Positions 10,545-23,431 of a DNA stretch of 64,000 bases are shown piece after piece. Below the pieces are notes generated by a model. The model saw nothing but the letters and a program-made list of their open reading frames with translations, ran no database searches and had not been told where the DNA came from. The DNA comes from Paratinospora sagittata (lineage: Eukaryota > Streptophyta > Magnoliopsida > Ranunculales > Menispermaceae). Location: NCBI GenBank assembly GCA_035771175.1, contig CM069607.1:21894001-21958000 (forward strand), in the 5' to 3' direction. Each line of letters begins with the position of its first letter. Within the stretch, counting starts at the first letter, position 1. Position numbers and translations under genes: made by a program.

Positions 10545-11715
10545 TCGCTATAGAGAGCAGTTGCCGTAATCTTTCGATTTTTAGTAAAATGGGCAATAGC
10601 CTGCTATACGCCTTAATTGCACGCTATCGGAAAGTCCGACAAACACGAGCTCTCGGGTGTGTGTATATCGACCTGCAATAGTCTGCTATTCGTCATTAGA
10701 GAGGATGATACACAACCCAATAGCATGCTATCCACGTCTGAGTTAGAAATCTTACATATCTAACGAGAAAAATGTGGCCCCTTTCCCTTGCTCGATTTTT
10801 CTATTCCTTGTACATTTTTGACTGGGAATCGTAACTGAAACATTCTCCACTAACACCTGGATGATTTCCATTGTGTCGCACGGGCAAAACATCTTTAGAT
10901 TAAAACAATGTTTTGAATCCAAATTTATTTCCTACTCACTTGCTCTTTAACCTGCAACTGGTAATTTAATAAAACACTCATTCTCTAATTTTCAAAAATA
11001 CAACACACACGATTTTTGCAAGTTAGACTATGCTTCCCAAAGAGTATTTCAAAAGAAGAAAGTCGTGACTCTTGCATTGCAAATAAAAGCTTCGACCTGA
11101 ATCAAAATTGCAAACTGTCTTGAAGATAACCTCATTCTTTAGCAAGTTCTTCATTTTATCCCTTTTGTGCTGAGATTTTCAGAAGCTATCCATCGTTTTA
11201 AACTGTAGGTATATGAAGTGTTCTCAGTAAGAGAACACATCACCTATATTATTTCTCCGAGTGCAACTAATCATCAAGAACACACCAAACAATAGCTATC
11301 AAAGTCTACAAAGATCAGGCTCTAAGAACGAAGACATATCTCAATGCTAATGCATTAGTTTGATCTTAAGTGTGTAGGGTAACCTCTCGATCAATCTCAG
11401 CACGAAAACCCTCTAAATTGGAAAGTCTTCAAAATCACTTGGATTAAAGTATTTGGTTTTGACAAAATATTTTTCGAAAGGTTTTAATCATAATTTCAAT
11501 GAGTTTTGAATGATTTAAAAGTGTTTTGAGACAATGGAATGGTTCTTAAGTGTTAAAATATTAATTTTTTCAAAATCAGGCTATCCAGCAATTTGCCAAA
11601 ATTTTTCAAACGGCAATAGCGCACTATCAGTGTTGATAGCACGCTGATTGGGTTGAATAATCAAATATCTTTTTTTCTTGAAAATTGCGTGCAGCGCGCT
11701 ATCCCTTTTGATAAC
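10545..11715 (+). repeat. Satellite unit 10 (1,171 bp), mosaic
   Basis: Shares GTGGCCCC, AAATTTATTTCC and CGAGTGCAA with unit 11. Its centre (about 11,000-11,211) is of block-D type and matches unit 48, including GCAAATAAAAGCTTCG and ACTATGCTTCCC. Confidence 0.95.
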
Positions 11716-12885
11716 TCGCTATAGAGAGCAGTTGTCGTAATCTTTCGATTTTTAGTAAAATGGGCAATAGCCTGCTATACGCCTTGATTGCACGCTATCG
11801 GAATGTCCGACAAACACGAGCTCTCGGGTGTGTGTATATTGACCTGCAATAGTCCGCTATCCGTCATTAGAGAGGGTGATACACAACCCAATAGCATGCT
11901 ATCCATGTCCGAGTTAGAAATCTTACATATCTAACGAGAAAAATGTGGCCCCTTTCCCTTGTCGATTTTTCTATTCCTAGTACATTTTTGACTGGGAATC
12001 GTAACTGAAACATTCTCCACTAACACCTGGATGATTCCCATTGTGTCGCACGGGCAAAACAACTTTAGATTAAAACCATGTTTTGAATTCAAATTTATTT
12101 CCTTCTCACTTGCTCTTTAACCTGCAACTGCTAATTTAATAAAACACTCATTCTCTAATTTTCAAATATACAACACACACGATTTTTGTAAGTTAGACAA
12201 AGCTTTCCAATGAGTATTTCAAAAGAAGAAAGTCGTGACTCTTGCATTGCCAATAAAAGCTTCAACCTGAATCAAAATTTCAAACTGTCTTGAAGACAAT
12301 CTCACTGTTTTACAAGTTCTTCATTTTATCCCTTTTATGATGAGATTTTCAGAAGCTATCCATCGTTTTAAACTGTAGGTATATGAAGTGTTCTCAGTAA
12401 GAGAACACATCACCTATATTCTTTCTCCAAGTGCAATTAATCATCAAGAACACACCAAACAATAGCTATCAAAGTCTACAAAGATCAGGCTCTAAGAACG
12501 AAGACATATCTCAATGCTAATGCATTAGTTTGATCTTAAGTGTGTAGGGTAACCTCTCGATCAATCTCAGCACGAAAACCCTCTAAATTGGAAAGTCTTC
12601 AAAATCACTTGGATTAAAGTATTTGGTTTTGACAAAATATTTTTCGAAAGGTTTTAATCATAATTTCAATGAGTTTTGAATGATTTAAAAGTGTTTTGAG
12701 ACAATGGAATGGTTCTTAAGTGTTAAAATATTAATTTTTTCAAAATCAGGCTATCCAGGAATTTGCCAAAATTTTTCAAACGGCAATAGCGCACTATCAG
12801 TGTTGATAGCACGCTGATTGGGTTGAATAATCAAAAATCTTTTTTTCTTGAAAATTGCATGCAGCGCGCTATCTCTTTTGATAAC
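11716..12885 (+). repeat. Satellite unit 11 (1,170 bp)
   Basis: GTGGCCCC, as in unit 10, CCTTGTCGA (1-bp loss) and TTCCTAGTAC. The last ~280 bp match the end of unit 1. Confidence 0.95.
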
Positions 12886-14055
12886 TCGCTATAGAGAGCG
12901 GTTGTCGTAATCTTTCGATTTTAAGTAAAATGGGCAATAGCCTGCTATACGCCTTGATTGCACGCTATCAGAAAGTCCGAAAAACACGAGCTCTCGGGTT
13001 TGTGTATATCGACCTGCAATAGTCCGCTATCCGTCATTAGAGAGGATGATACACAACCCAATATCGTGCTATCCACGTCTGAGTTAGAAATCTCACATAT
13101 CTAACGAGAAAAACGTGGGCCCTTTCCCTTGCTCGATTTCTATTCCTAGTACATTTTTGACTGGGAATCGTAACTGAAACATTCTCCACTAACACCTGGA
13201 TGATTCCCATTGTGTCGCACGGGACAAACAACTTTAGATTAAAACAATGTTTTGAATTCAAATCATTTCCTACTCTTTGCTCTTTAACCTGCAACTGGTA
13301 ATTTAATAAAACACTCATTCTCTAATTTTCAAAGGTACAACACACACGATTTTTGCAAGTTAGACTGAGCTTTCCAAAGAGTATTTCAAAAGAAGAAAGT
13401 CGTGACTCTTGCATTGCTAATAAAAGCTTCAACCTGAATCAAAATTGCAACCTATCTTGAAGACAATCTCACTGTTTAGCAAGTTCTTCATTTTATCCCT
13501 TTTGTGCTGAGATTTTCAGAAGCTATCCATCGTTTTAAACTGTGGGTATATGAAGTGTTCTCAGTAAGAGAAGACATCACCTATATTTTTTCTCCGAGTA
13601 CTACAACTAATCATCAAGAACACATCAAACAATAGCTATCAAAGTCTACAAAGATTAGGCTCTAAGAACGAAGACATATCTCAATGCTAATGCATTAGTT
13701 TGATCTTGAGTGTGTAGGGGAACTTCTTGATCAATCTCAGCACAAAAACCCTCTAAATTGCAAAGTCTTCAAAATCACTTGGATTAAAGTATTTGGTTTT
13801 GACAAAATATTTTTCGAATGGTTTTAATCATAATTTCAATGAGTTTTGAATGATTTAAAAGAGTTTTGAGACAATGGAATGGTTCTTAAGTGTTAAAATA
13901 TTAATTTTTTCAAAATCGGGTTATCCAGCAATTTGCCAAAATTTTTCAAACGGCAATAGCGCACTATCTGTGTTGATAGCGCGCTGATAGGGTTGAATAA
14001 TCAAAAATATATTTTTCTTGAAAATTGCGTGCAGCGCGCTATCCCTTTTGATAAC
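12886..14055 (+). repeat. Satellite unit 12 (1,170 bp)
   Basis: First ~145 bp match unit 2 (GCGGTTGTCG, GATTTTAAGT, GGGTTTGTG). It then becomes ordinary block A. Shortened T-run CGATTTCTATTCC, as in units 9 and 19. Confidence 0.95.
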
Positions 14056-15227
14056 TCGCTATTGAGAGCAGTTGCCGTAATCTTTCGATTTTTAGTAAAA
14101 TGGGCAATAGCCTGCTATACGCCTTGATTGCACGCTATCGGAAAGTCCGAAAAACACGAGCTCTCGGGTGTGTGTATATCGACCTGCAATAGTCCGCTAT
14201 CCGTCATTAGAGAGGATGATACACAACCCAAAAGCATGCTATCCACGTCTGAGTTAGAAATCTCACATATCTAACGAGAAAAACGTGGGCCCTTTCCCTT
14301 GGTCGATTTTTTTATTCCTTGTACATTTTTTACTGGGAATCGTAACTGAAACATTCTCCACTAACACCAGGATGATTCCCATTGTGTCGCACGGGACAAA
14401 CAACTTTAGATTAAAACAATGTTTCGAATTCAAATCATTTCCTACTCTTTTGCTCTTTAACCTGCAACTGGTAATTTAATAAAACACTCATTCCCTAATT
14501 TTCAAAGGTACAACACACACGATTTTTACAAGTTAAACTGAGCTTTCCAAAGAGTATTTCAATAGAAGAAAGTCGTGACTCTTGCATTGCTAATAAAAGC
14601 TTCAACCTGAATCAAAATTGCAACCTATCTTGAAGACAATCTCACTGTTTAGCAAGTTCTTCCTTTTATCCCTTTTGTGCTGAGATTTTCAGAAGCTATC
14701 CATCGTTTTAAACTGTGGGTATATGAAGTGTTCTCAGTAAGAGAAGACATCACCTATATTCTTTCTCCGAGTACTACAACTAATCATCAAGAACACATCA
14801 ACAATAGCTATCAAAGTCTACAAAGATTAGGCTCTAAGAACGAAGACATATCTCAATGCTAATGCATTAGTTTGATCTTAAGTGTGTAGGGTAACCTCTC
14901 GATCAATCTCAGCACGAAAACCGTCTAAATTGGAAAGTCTTCAAAATCACTTGGATTAAAGTATTTGGTTTTGACAAAATATTTTTCGAAAGGTTTTAAT
15001 CATAATTTCAATGAGTTTTGAATGATTTAAAAGTGTTTTGAGACAATGGAATGGTTCTTAAGTGTTAAAATATTAATTTTTTCAAAATCGGGTTATCCAG
15101 CAATATGCCAAAATTTTTCAAACGGCAATAGCGCACTATCTGTGTTGATACCGCGCTGATAGGGTTGAATAATCAAAAATATATTTTTCTTGAAAATTGC
15201 TTGCAGCGCGCTATCCCTTTTAATAAC
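14056..15227 (+). repeat. Satellite unit 13 (1,172 bp)
   Basis: CTATTGAGAGC phase box, CCCAAAAGCATGC. Shares TTTTTTATTCC and ATTTTTTACTGGG with unit 14. One A is lost in CATCAACAATAG. Confidence 0.95.
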
Positions 15228-16400
15228 TCGCTATAGAGAGCAGTTGCCGTAATCTTTCGATTTTTAGTAAAATGGGCAATAGCCTGCTATACGCCTTGAT
15301 TGCACGCTATCGGAAAGTCCGAAAAACACGAGCTCTCGGGTGTGTGTATATCGACCTGCAATAGTCCGCTATCCGTCATTAGAGAGGATGATACACAACC
15401 CAATATCATGCTATCCACGTCTGAGTTAGAAATCTCACATATCTAACGAGAAAAACGTGGGCCCTTTCCCTTGCTCGATTTTTTTATTCCTTGTACATTT
15501 TTTACTGGGAATCGTAACTGAAACATTCTCCACTAACACCAGGATGATTCCCATTGTGTCGCACGGGACAAACAACTTTAGATTAAAACAATGTTTCGAA
15601 TTCAAATCATTTCCTACTCTTTTTCTCTTTAACCTGCAACTGGTAATTTAATAAAACACTCATTCTCCAATTTTCAAATATACAACACACACGATTTTTG
15701 CAAGTTAGACTGAGCTTTCCAAAGAGTATTTCAAAAGAAGAAAGTCGTGACTATTGCATTGCTAATAAAAGCTTCAACCTGAATCAAAATTGCAACCTAT
15801 CTTAAAGACAATCTCACTATTTAGCAAGTTCTTCATTTTATCCCTTTTGTGCTGAGATTTTCAGAAGCTATCCATCGTTTTAAACTGTGGGTATATGAAG
15901 TGTTCTCAGTAAGAGAAGACATCACCTATATTCTTTCTCCGAGTACTACAACTAATCATCAAGAACACATCAAACAATAGCTATCAAAGTCTACAAAGAT
16001 TAGGCTCTAAGAACGAAGACATATCTCAATGCTAATGCATTAGTTTGATCTTAAGTGTGTACGGCAACTTCTTGGTCAATCTCAGCACGAAAACCCTCTA
16101 AATTGCAAAGTCTTCAAAATCACTTGGATTAAAGTATTTGGTTTTCACAAAATCTTTTTCGAAAGGTTTTAATCATAATTTCAATGAGTATTGAATGATT
16201 TAAAAGTGTTTTGAGACAATGGAATGGTTCTTAAGTGTTAAAATATTAATTTTTTCAAAATCGGGTTATCCAGCAATTTGCCAAAATTTTTCAAACGGCA
16301 ATAGTGCACTATCTGTGTTGATAGCGCGCTGATAGGGTTGAATAATCAAAAATATATTTTTCTTGAAAATTGCTTGCAGCGCGCTATCCCTTTTGATAAC
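15228..16400 (+). repeat. Satellite unit 14 (1,173 bp)
   Basis: TTTTTTATTCC, as in unit 13. Second half shares GTACGGCAACTTCTTGG, GGTTTTCACAAAAT and GAGTATTGAATG with unit 15, evidence of a single-unit tandem duplication or conversion. Confidence 0.95.
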
Positions 16401-17573
16401 TCGCTATAGAGAGCAGTTGCCGTAATCTTTCGATTTTTAGTAAAATGGGCAATAGCCTGCTATACGCCTTGATTGCACGCTATCGGAAAGTCCGAAAAAC
16501 ACGAGCTCTCGGGTGTGTGTATATCGACCTGCAATAGTCCGCTATCCGTCATTAGAGAGGATGATGCACAACACAATAGCATGCTATCCACGTCTGAGTT
16601 AGAAATCTCACATATCTAATGAGCAAAACGTGGGCCCTTTCCCTTGCTCGATTTTTCTATTCCTTGTACATTTTTGACTGGGAATCGTAACTTAAACATT
16701 CTCCACTAACACCAGGATGATTCCCATTGTGTCGCACGGGACAAACAACATTAGATTAAAACAATGTTTTGAATTCAAATCATTTCCTACTCTTTTGCTC
16801 TTTAACCTGCAACTGGTAATTTAATAAAACACTCATTCTCCAATTTTCAAATATACAACACACACGATTTTTGCAAGTTAGACTGAGCTTTCCAAATAGT
16901 ATTTCAAAAGAAGAAAGTCGTGACTCTTGCATTGCTAATAAAAGCTTCAACCTGAATCAAAATTGCAACCTATCTTAAAGACAATCTCACTATTTAGCAA
17001 GTTCTTCATTTTATCCCTTTTGTGCTGAGATTTTCAGAAGCTATCCATCGTTTTAAACTGTGGGTATATGAAGTATTCTCAGTAAGAGAAGACATCACCT
17101 ATAGTCTTTCTCCGAGTACTACAACTAATCATCAAGAACACATCAAACAATAGCTATCAAAGTCTACAAAGATTAGGCTCTAAGAACGAAGACATATCTC
17201 ATTGCTAATGCATTAGTTTGATCTTAAGTGTGTACGGCAACTTCTTGGTCAATCTCAGCACGAAAACCCTCTAAATTGCAAAGTCTTCAAAATCACTTGG
17301 ATTAAAGTATTTGGTTTTCACAAAATATTTTTCGAAAGGTTTTAATCATAATTTCAATGAGTATTGAATGATTTAAAAGTGTTTTGAGACAATGGAATGG
17401 TTCTTAAGTGTTAAAATATTAATTTTTTCAAAATCGGGTTATCCAGCAATTTGCCAAAATTTTTCAAACGGCAATAGCGCACTATCTGTGTTGATAGCGC
17501 TCTGATAGGGTTGAATAATCAAAAATATATTTTTCTTGAAAATTGCATGCAGCGCGCTATCCCTTTTGATAAC
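16401..17573 (+). repeat. Satellite unit 15 (1,173 bp)
   Basis: GATGCACAACACAATAG and TAATGAGCAAAACG are private. Second half is like unit 14. Confidence 0.95.
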
Positions 17574-18744
17574 TCGCTATAGAGAGCAGTTGCCGTAATC
17601 TTTCGATTTTTAATAAAATGGGCAATAGCCTGCTATACGCCTTGATTGCACGCTATCGGAAAGTCCGAAAAACACGAGCTCTCGGGTGTGTGTATATCGA
17701 CCTGCAATAGTCCGCTATCTGTCATTAGAGAGGATGATACTCAACCCAATAGCATGCTATCCACGTCTGAGTTAGGAATCTCACATATCTAACGAGAACA
17801 ACGTGGGCCCTTTCCCTTGCTCGATTTTTCTATTCCTTGTACATTTTTGACTGGGAATCGTAACTGAAACATTCTCCACTAACACCAGGAGGATTCCCAT
17901 TGTGTCGCACGGGACAAACAACTTTAGATTAAAACAATGTTTTGAATTCAAATCATTTCCTACTCTTTTGCTCTTTAACCTGCAACTGATAATTTAATAA
18001 AACACTCATTCTCCAATTTTCAAAGATACAACACACACGATTTTTGCAAGTTAGATTGAGCTTTCCAAAGAGTATTTCAAAAGAAGAAAGTCGTGACACT
18101 TGCATTGCTAATAAAAGCTTCAACCGGAATCAAAATTGCAACCTATCTTGAAGACAATCTCACTGTTTTGCAAGTTCTTCATTTTATCCCTTTTGTGCTG
18201 AGATTTTCAGAAGCTATCCATCGTTTTAAACTGTGGGTATATGAAGTGTTCTCAGTAAGAGAAGACATCACCTATATTCTTTCTCCGAGTACTACAACTA
18301 ATCATCAAGAACACATCAAACAATAGCTATCAAAGTCTACAAAGATTAGGCTCTAAGAACGAAGACATATCTCAATGCTAATGCATTAGTTTGATCTTAA
18401 GTGTGTACGACAACTTCTCGATCAATCTCAGCACGAAAACCCTCTAAATTGCAAAGTCTTCAAAATCATTTGGATTAAAGTATTTGGTTTTGACAAAATA
18501 TTTTTCGAAAGGTTTTAATCATAATTTCAATGAGTTTTGAATGATTTAAAAGTGTTTTGAGACAATGGAATGGTTCTTAAGTGTTAAAATATTGATTTTT
18601 TCAAAATCGGGTTATCCAGCAATTTGCCAAAATTTTTCAAACGGCAATAGCGCACTATCTGTGTTGATAGCGCGCTGATAGGGTTGAATAATCAAAAATA
18701 TATTTTTCTTGAAAATTGCATGCAGCGCTATCCCTTTTGATAAC
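17574..18744 (+). repeat. Satellite unit 16 (1,171 bp)
   Basis: TTAATAAAATGGG, GATACTCAACCC and GAGAACAACGTGGG are shared with unit 17 only. Short CAGCGCTATCC end. Confidence 0.95.
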
Positions 18745-19917
18745 TCGCTATAGAGAGCAGTTGCCGTAATCTTTCGATTTTTAATAAAATGGGCAATAGC
18801 CTGCTATACGCCTTGATTGCACGCTATCGGAAAGTCCGAAAAACACGAGCTCTCGGGTGTGTGTATATCGACCTGCAATAGTCCGCTATCTGTCATTAGA
18901 GAGGATGATACTCAACCCAATAGCATGCTATCCACGTCTGAGTTAGAAATCTCACATATCTAACGAGAACAACGTGGGCCCTTTCCCTTGCTCGATTTTT
19001 CTATTCTTTGTACATTTTTGACTGGGAATCGTAACTGAAACATTCTCCACTAACACCAGGACGATTCCCATTGTGTCGCACGGGCCAAACAACTTTAGAT
19101 TAAAACAATGTTTTGAATTCAAATCATTTCCTACTCTTTTGCTCTTTAACGTGCAACTGGTAATTTAATAAAACACACATTCTCTAATTTTCCAAAATAC
19201 AACACACACGATTTTTGCAAGTTAGACTGAGCTTTCGAAAGAGTATTTCAAAAGAAGAAAGTCGTGACTCTTGCATTGCTAATAAAAGCTTCAACCTGAA
19301 TCAAAATTGCAACCTATCTTGAAGACAATCTCACTGTTTAGCAAGTTTTTCATTTTATCCCTTTTGTGCTGAGATTTTCAGAAGCTATCCATCGTTTTAA
19401 ACTGTGGGTATATGAAGTGTTCTCAGTAAGAGAACACATCACCTATACTCTTTCTCCGAGTTTTACAACTAATCATCAAGAACACATCAAACAATAGCTA
19501 TCAAAGTCTACAAAGATTAGGCTCTAAGAACGAAGACATATCTCAATGCTAATGCATTAGTTTGATCTTAAGTGTGTAGGGTAACCTCTCGATCAATCTC
19601 AGCACGAAAACCCTCTAAATTGGAAAGTCTTCAAAATCACTTGGATTAAAGTATTTGGTTTTGACAAAATATTTTTCGAAAGGTTTTAATCATAATTTCA
19701 ATGAGTTTTGAGTGATTTAAAAGTGTTTTGAGACAATGGAATGGTTCTTAAGTGTTAAAATATTAATTTTTTCAAAATAGAGCTATCAAGCAATTTGCCA
19801 AAATTTTTCAAACGGCAATAGCGCCCTATCTGTGTTGATGGCACGCTGATAGGGTTGAATAATCAAAAATCTTTTTTTCTTGAAAATTGCCTGCAGCGCG
19901 CTATCCCTTCTGATAAC
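18745..19917 (+). repeat. Satellite unit 17 (1,173 bp), A to B transition
   Basis: First half matches unit 16. Second half has GGGTAACCTCTCG, GAGTTTTACAAC and GAGCTATCAAGC. The TGGGAATCGT/ACGATTCCCA inverted repeat is perfect here. Confidence 0.95.
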
Positions 19918-21089
19918 TCGCTATAGAGAGCAGTTGTCGTAATCTTTCGATTTTTAGTAAAATGGGCAATAGCCTGCTATACGCCTTGATTGCACGCTAT
20001 CGGAAAGTCCAAAAAACACGAGCTCTCGGGTGTGTGTATATCGACCTGCAGTAGTCCGCTATCCGTCATTAGAGAGGATGATACACAACCCAATAGCATG
20101 CTACCCACGTCTGAGTTAGAAATCTCACATATCTAACGAGAAAAACGTGGGCCGTTTCCTTTGCTCGATTTTTCTATTCCTTGTACATTTTTGACGGGGA
20201 ATCGTAACTGAAACATTCTCCACTAACACCAGGATGATTCCCATTGTGTCGCACGGGCAAAACAACTTTACATTAAAACAATGTTTTGAATTCAAATCAT
20301 TTCCTACTCTCTTGCTCTTTAACCTACAACAGCTAATTTAATAAAACGCTCATTCTCTAATTTTCAAAGATACAACACACACGATTTTTGCAAGTTAGAC
20401 TAAGCTTTCCAAAAAGTATTTCAAAAGAAGAAAGTCGTGATTCTTGCATTGCCAATAACAGCTTCGACCTGAATCAAAATTGCAAACTTTCTTGAAGATA
20501 ACCTCAATCTTTAGCAAGTTCTTCATTTTATCCCTTTTGTGCTGAGATTTTCAGAAGGTATCCATCGTTTCACACTGTAGGTATATGAAGTGTTCTCAGT
20601 AAGAGAACACATCACCTATATTTTTTCTCTGTGTGCTACAACTAATCATCAAGAACAAATCAAACAATAGTTATGAAAGTCTACAAAGATCAGGCTCTAA
20701 GAACGAAGACATATCTCAATGCTAATGCATTAGTTTGATCTTAGGTGTGTAGGGTAACCTCTCGATCAATCTCAGCACGAAAACTCTCTAAATTGCAAAG
20801 TCTTCAAAATCACTTGGATTTAGTATTCGATTTTGACAAAATATTTTTCGAAAGGTTTTAATCGTAATTTCAATGAGTTTTGAATGATTTAAAAGTGTTT
20901 TGAGACAATGGAATGGTTCTTAAGTGTTAAAATATTAATTTTTTCAAAATCGACCTATCCAGCAATTTGCCAAAATTTTTCAAACGGCAATAGCGCACTA
21001 TCAGTGTTGATAGCACGCTGATAAGGTTGAATATTCAAAAATCTTTTTTTCTTGAAAATTGCCTGCAGCGCGCTATCCCTTTTGATAAC
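19918..21089 (+). repeat. Satellite unit 18 (1,172 bp)
   Basis: First block-B unit. AAGTCCAAAAAACACG, CTGCAGTAGTCCG and GGGCCGTTTCC recur in unit 21. Confidence 0.95.
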
Positions 21090-22259
21090 TCGCTATAGAG
21101 AGCAGTTGTCGTACTCTTTCGATTTTTAGTAAAATGGGCAATAGCTTGCTATACGCCTTGATTGCACGCTATCGGAAAGTCCGAAAAACACGAGCTCTCG
21201 GGTGTGTGTATATCGACCTGCAATAGTCCGCTATCCGTCATTAGAGAGGATGATACACAACCCAATAGCATGCTACCCACGTCTGAGTAAGAAATCTCAC
21301 ATATCTAACGAGAAAAACGTGGGCCCTTTCCCTTGCTCGATTTCTATTCCTTGTACATTTTTGACTGGTAATCGTAACTGAAACATTCTCCACTAACACC
21401 AGGATGATTCCCATTGTATCGCACGGGCAAAACAACTTTAGATTAAAACAATGTTTTGAATTCAAATCATTTGCTACTCCCTTGCTCTTTACCCTGCAAC
21501 TGCTAACTTAATAAAACGCTCATTCTCTAATTTTCAAAGATACAACACACACGATTTTTGCAAGTTAGACTAAGCTTCCCAAAAAGTATTTCAAAAGAAG
21601 AATGTCGTGATTCTTGCATTGCCAATAACAGCTTCGACCTGAATCAAAATTGCTAACTGTCTTGAATATAACCTCAATCTTTAGCAAGTTCTTCATTTTA
21701 TGCCTTTTGTGCTGAGATTTTCAGAAGCTATCCATCGTTTCACACTGTAGGTATATGAAGTGTTCTCAGCAAGAGAACACATCACCTATATTCTTTCTCT
21801 GTGTGCTACAACTAATCATCAAGAACACATCAAACAATAGCTATGAAAGTCTACAAAGATCAGGCTCTAAGAACGAAGACATATCTCAATGCTAATGCAT
21901 TAGTTTGATCTTAGGTGTGTAGGGTAACCTCTCGATCAATCTCAGCACGAAAACTCTCTAAATTGCAAAGTCTTCAAAATCACTTGGATTTAGTATTCGA
22001 TTTTGACAAAATATTTTTCGAAAGGTTTTAATCGTAATTTCAACGAGTTTTGAATGATTTAAAAGTGTTTGGAGACAATGGAATGGTTTTTAATTGTTAA
22101 AATACTAATTTTTTCAAAATCGAGCTATCCAGCAATTTGCCAAAATTTTTCAAACGGCAATAGCGCACTATCTGTGTTGACAACGCGCTGATAGGGTTGA
22201 ATAATCAAAAAAATATTTTTCTTGAAAATTGCTTGCAGCGCGCTATCCCCTTTGATAAC
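21090..22259 (+). repeat. Satellite unit 19 (1,170 bp)
   Basis: GCTTGCTATACG, GAGTAAGAAATC and a shortened T-run. Tail TTGACAACGCGCTG starts a trait shared by the ends of units 19-21. Confidence 0.95.
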
Positions 22260-23431
22260 TCGCTATACAGAGCAGTTGCCGTAATCTTTCGATTTTTAGT
22301 AAAATGGGCAATAGCCTGCTATACGCCTTGATTGCACGCTATCGGAAAGTCCGAAAAACACGAGCTCTCAGGTGTGTGTATATCGACCTGCAATAGTCCG
22401 CTATCCGTCATTAGAGAGGATGATACACAACCCAATAGCATGCTACCCACGTCTGAATTAGAAATCCCACATATCTAACGTGAAAAACGTGGGCCCTTTC
22501 CCTTGCTCGATTTTTCTATTCCTTGTACATTTTTGACGGGGAATCGTAACTGAAACATTCTCCACTAACACCAGGATGATTCCCATTGTGTCGCACAAGC
22601 AAAACAACTTTACATTAAAACAATGTTTTGAATTCAAATCATTTCCTACTCTCTTGCTCTTTAACCTACAACTGCTAACTTAATAAAACGCCCATTCTCT
22701 AATTTTCAAAGATACAACACACACGATTTTTGCAAGTTAGACTAAGCTTTCCAAAAAGTATTTCATAAGAAGAAAGTCGTGATTCTTGCATTGCCAATAA
22801 CAGCTTCGACCTGAATCAAATTTGCAAACTGTCTTGAAGATAACCTCAATCTTTAGCAAGTTCTTCATTTTATCCCTCTTGGGCTGAGATTTTCAGAAGC
22901 TATCCATCGTTTTACACTGTAGGTATATGAAGTGTTCTCAGTAAGAGAACACATCACCTATATTCTTTCTCTGTGTGCTACAACTAATTATCAAGAACAC
23001 ATCAAACAATAGCTATCAAAGTCAACAAAGATCAGGCTCTAAGAACGAAGACATATCTCAATGCTAATGCATTAGTTTGATCTTAAGTGTGTAGAGTAAC
23101 CTCTCGGTCAATCTCAACACAAAAACTCTCTAAATTGCAAAGTCTTCAAAATCACTTGAATTTAGTATTCGATTTTGACAAAATATTTTTCGGAAGATTT
23201 TAATCGTTATTTCAATGAGTTTTGAATGATTTAAAAGTGTTTTGAGACAATGGAATGGTTCTTAAGTGTTAAAATATTAATTTTTTCAAAATCGAGCTAT
23301 CCAGCAATTTGCCAAAATTTTTCAAACGGCAATAGCGCACTATCTGTGTTGACAACGCGCTGATAGGGTTGAATAATCAAAAAAATATTTTTCTTGAAAA
23401 TTGCTTGCAGCGCGCTATCCCCTTTGATAAC
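22260..23431 (+). repeat. Satellite unit 20 (1,172 bp)
   Basis: TATACAGAGC phase box, CGCACAAGC, CTCTTGGGCTGAG and CTAATTATCAAG. The last two recur in unit 30, about 11.7 kb downstream. Confidence 0.95.

Larger units (their letters stand above)
1..19600 (+). repeat. Satellite block A (units 1-17)
   Basis: Units share ACAAACAAC after the GTGTCGCACGG motif (several have GCAAAACAAC instead), GAGAAGACATCACC, CCGAGTACTAC or CCGAGTGCTAC, GGATTAAAGTATTTGG and usually an AATATATTTTTC tail. Units 8-11 are atypical: they carry GAGAACACATC and GGGTAACCTCTCG, as in later blocks. Unit 17 is transitional: its first half matches unit 16, while its second half has GGGTAACCTCTCG and a diverged GAGCTATCAAGC. 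Confidence 0.8.
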
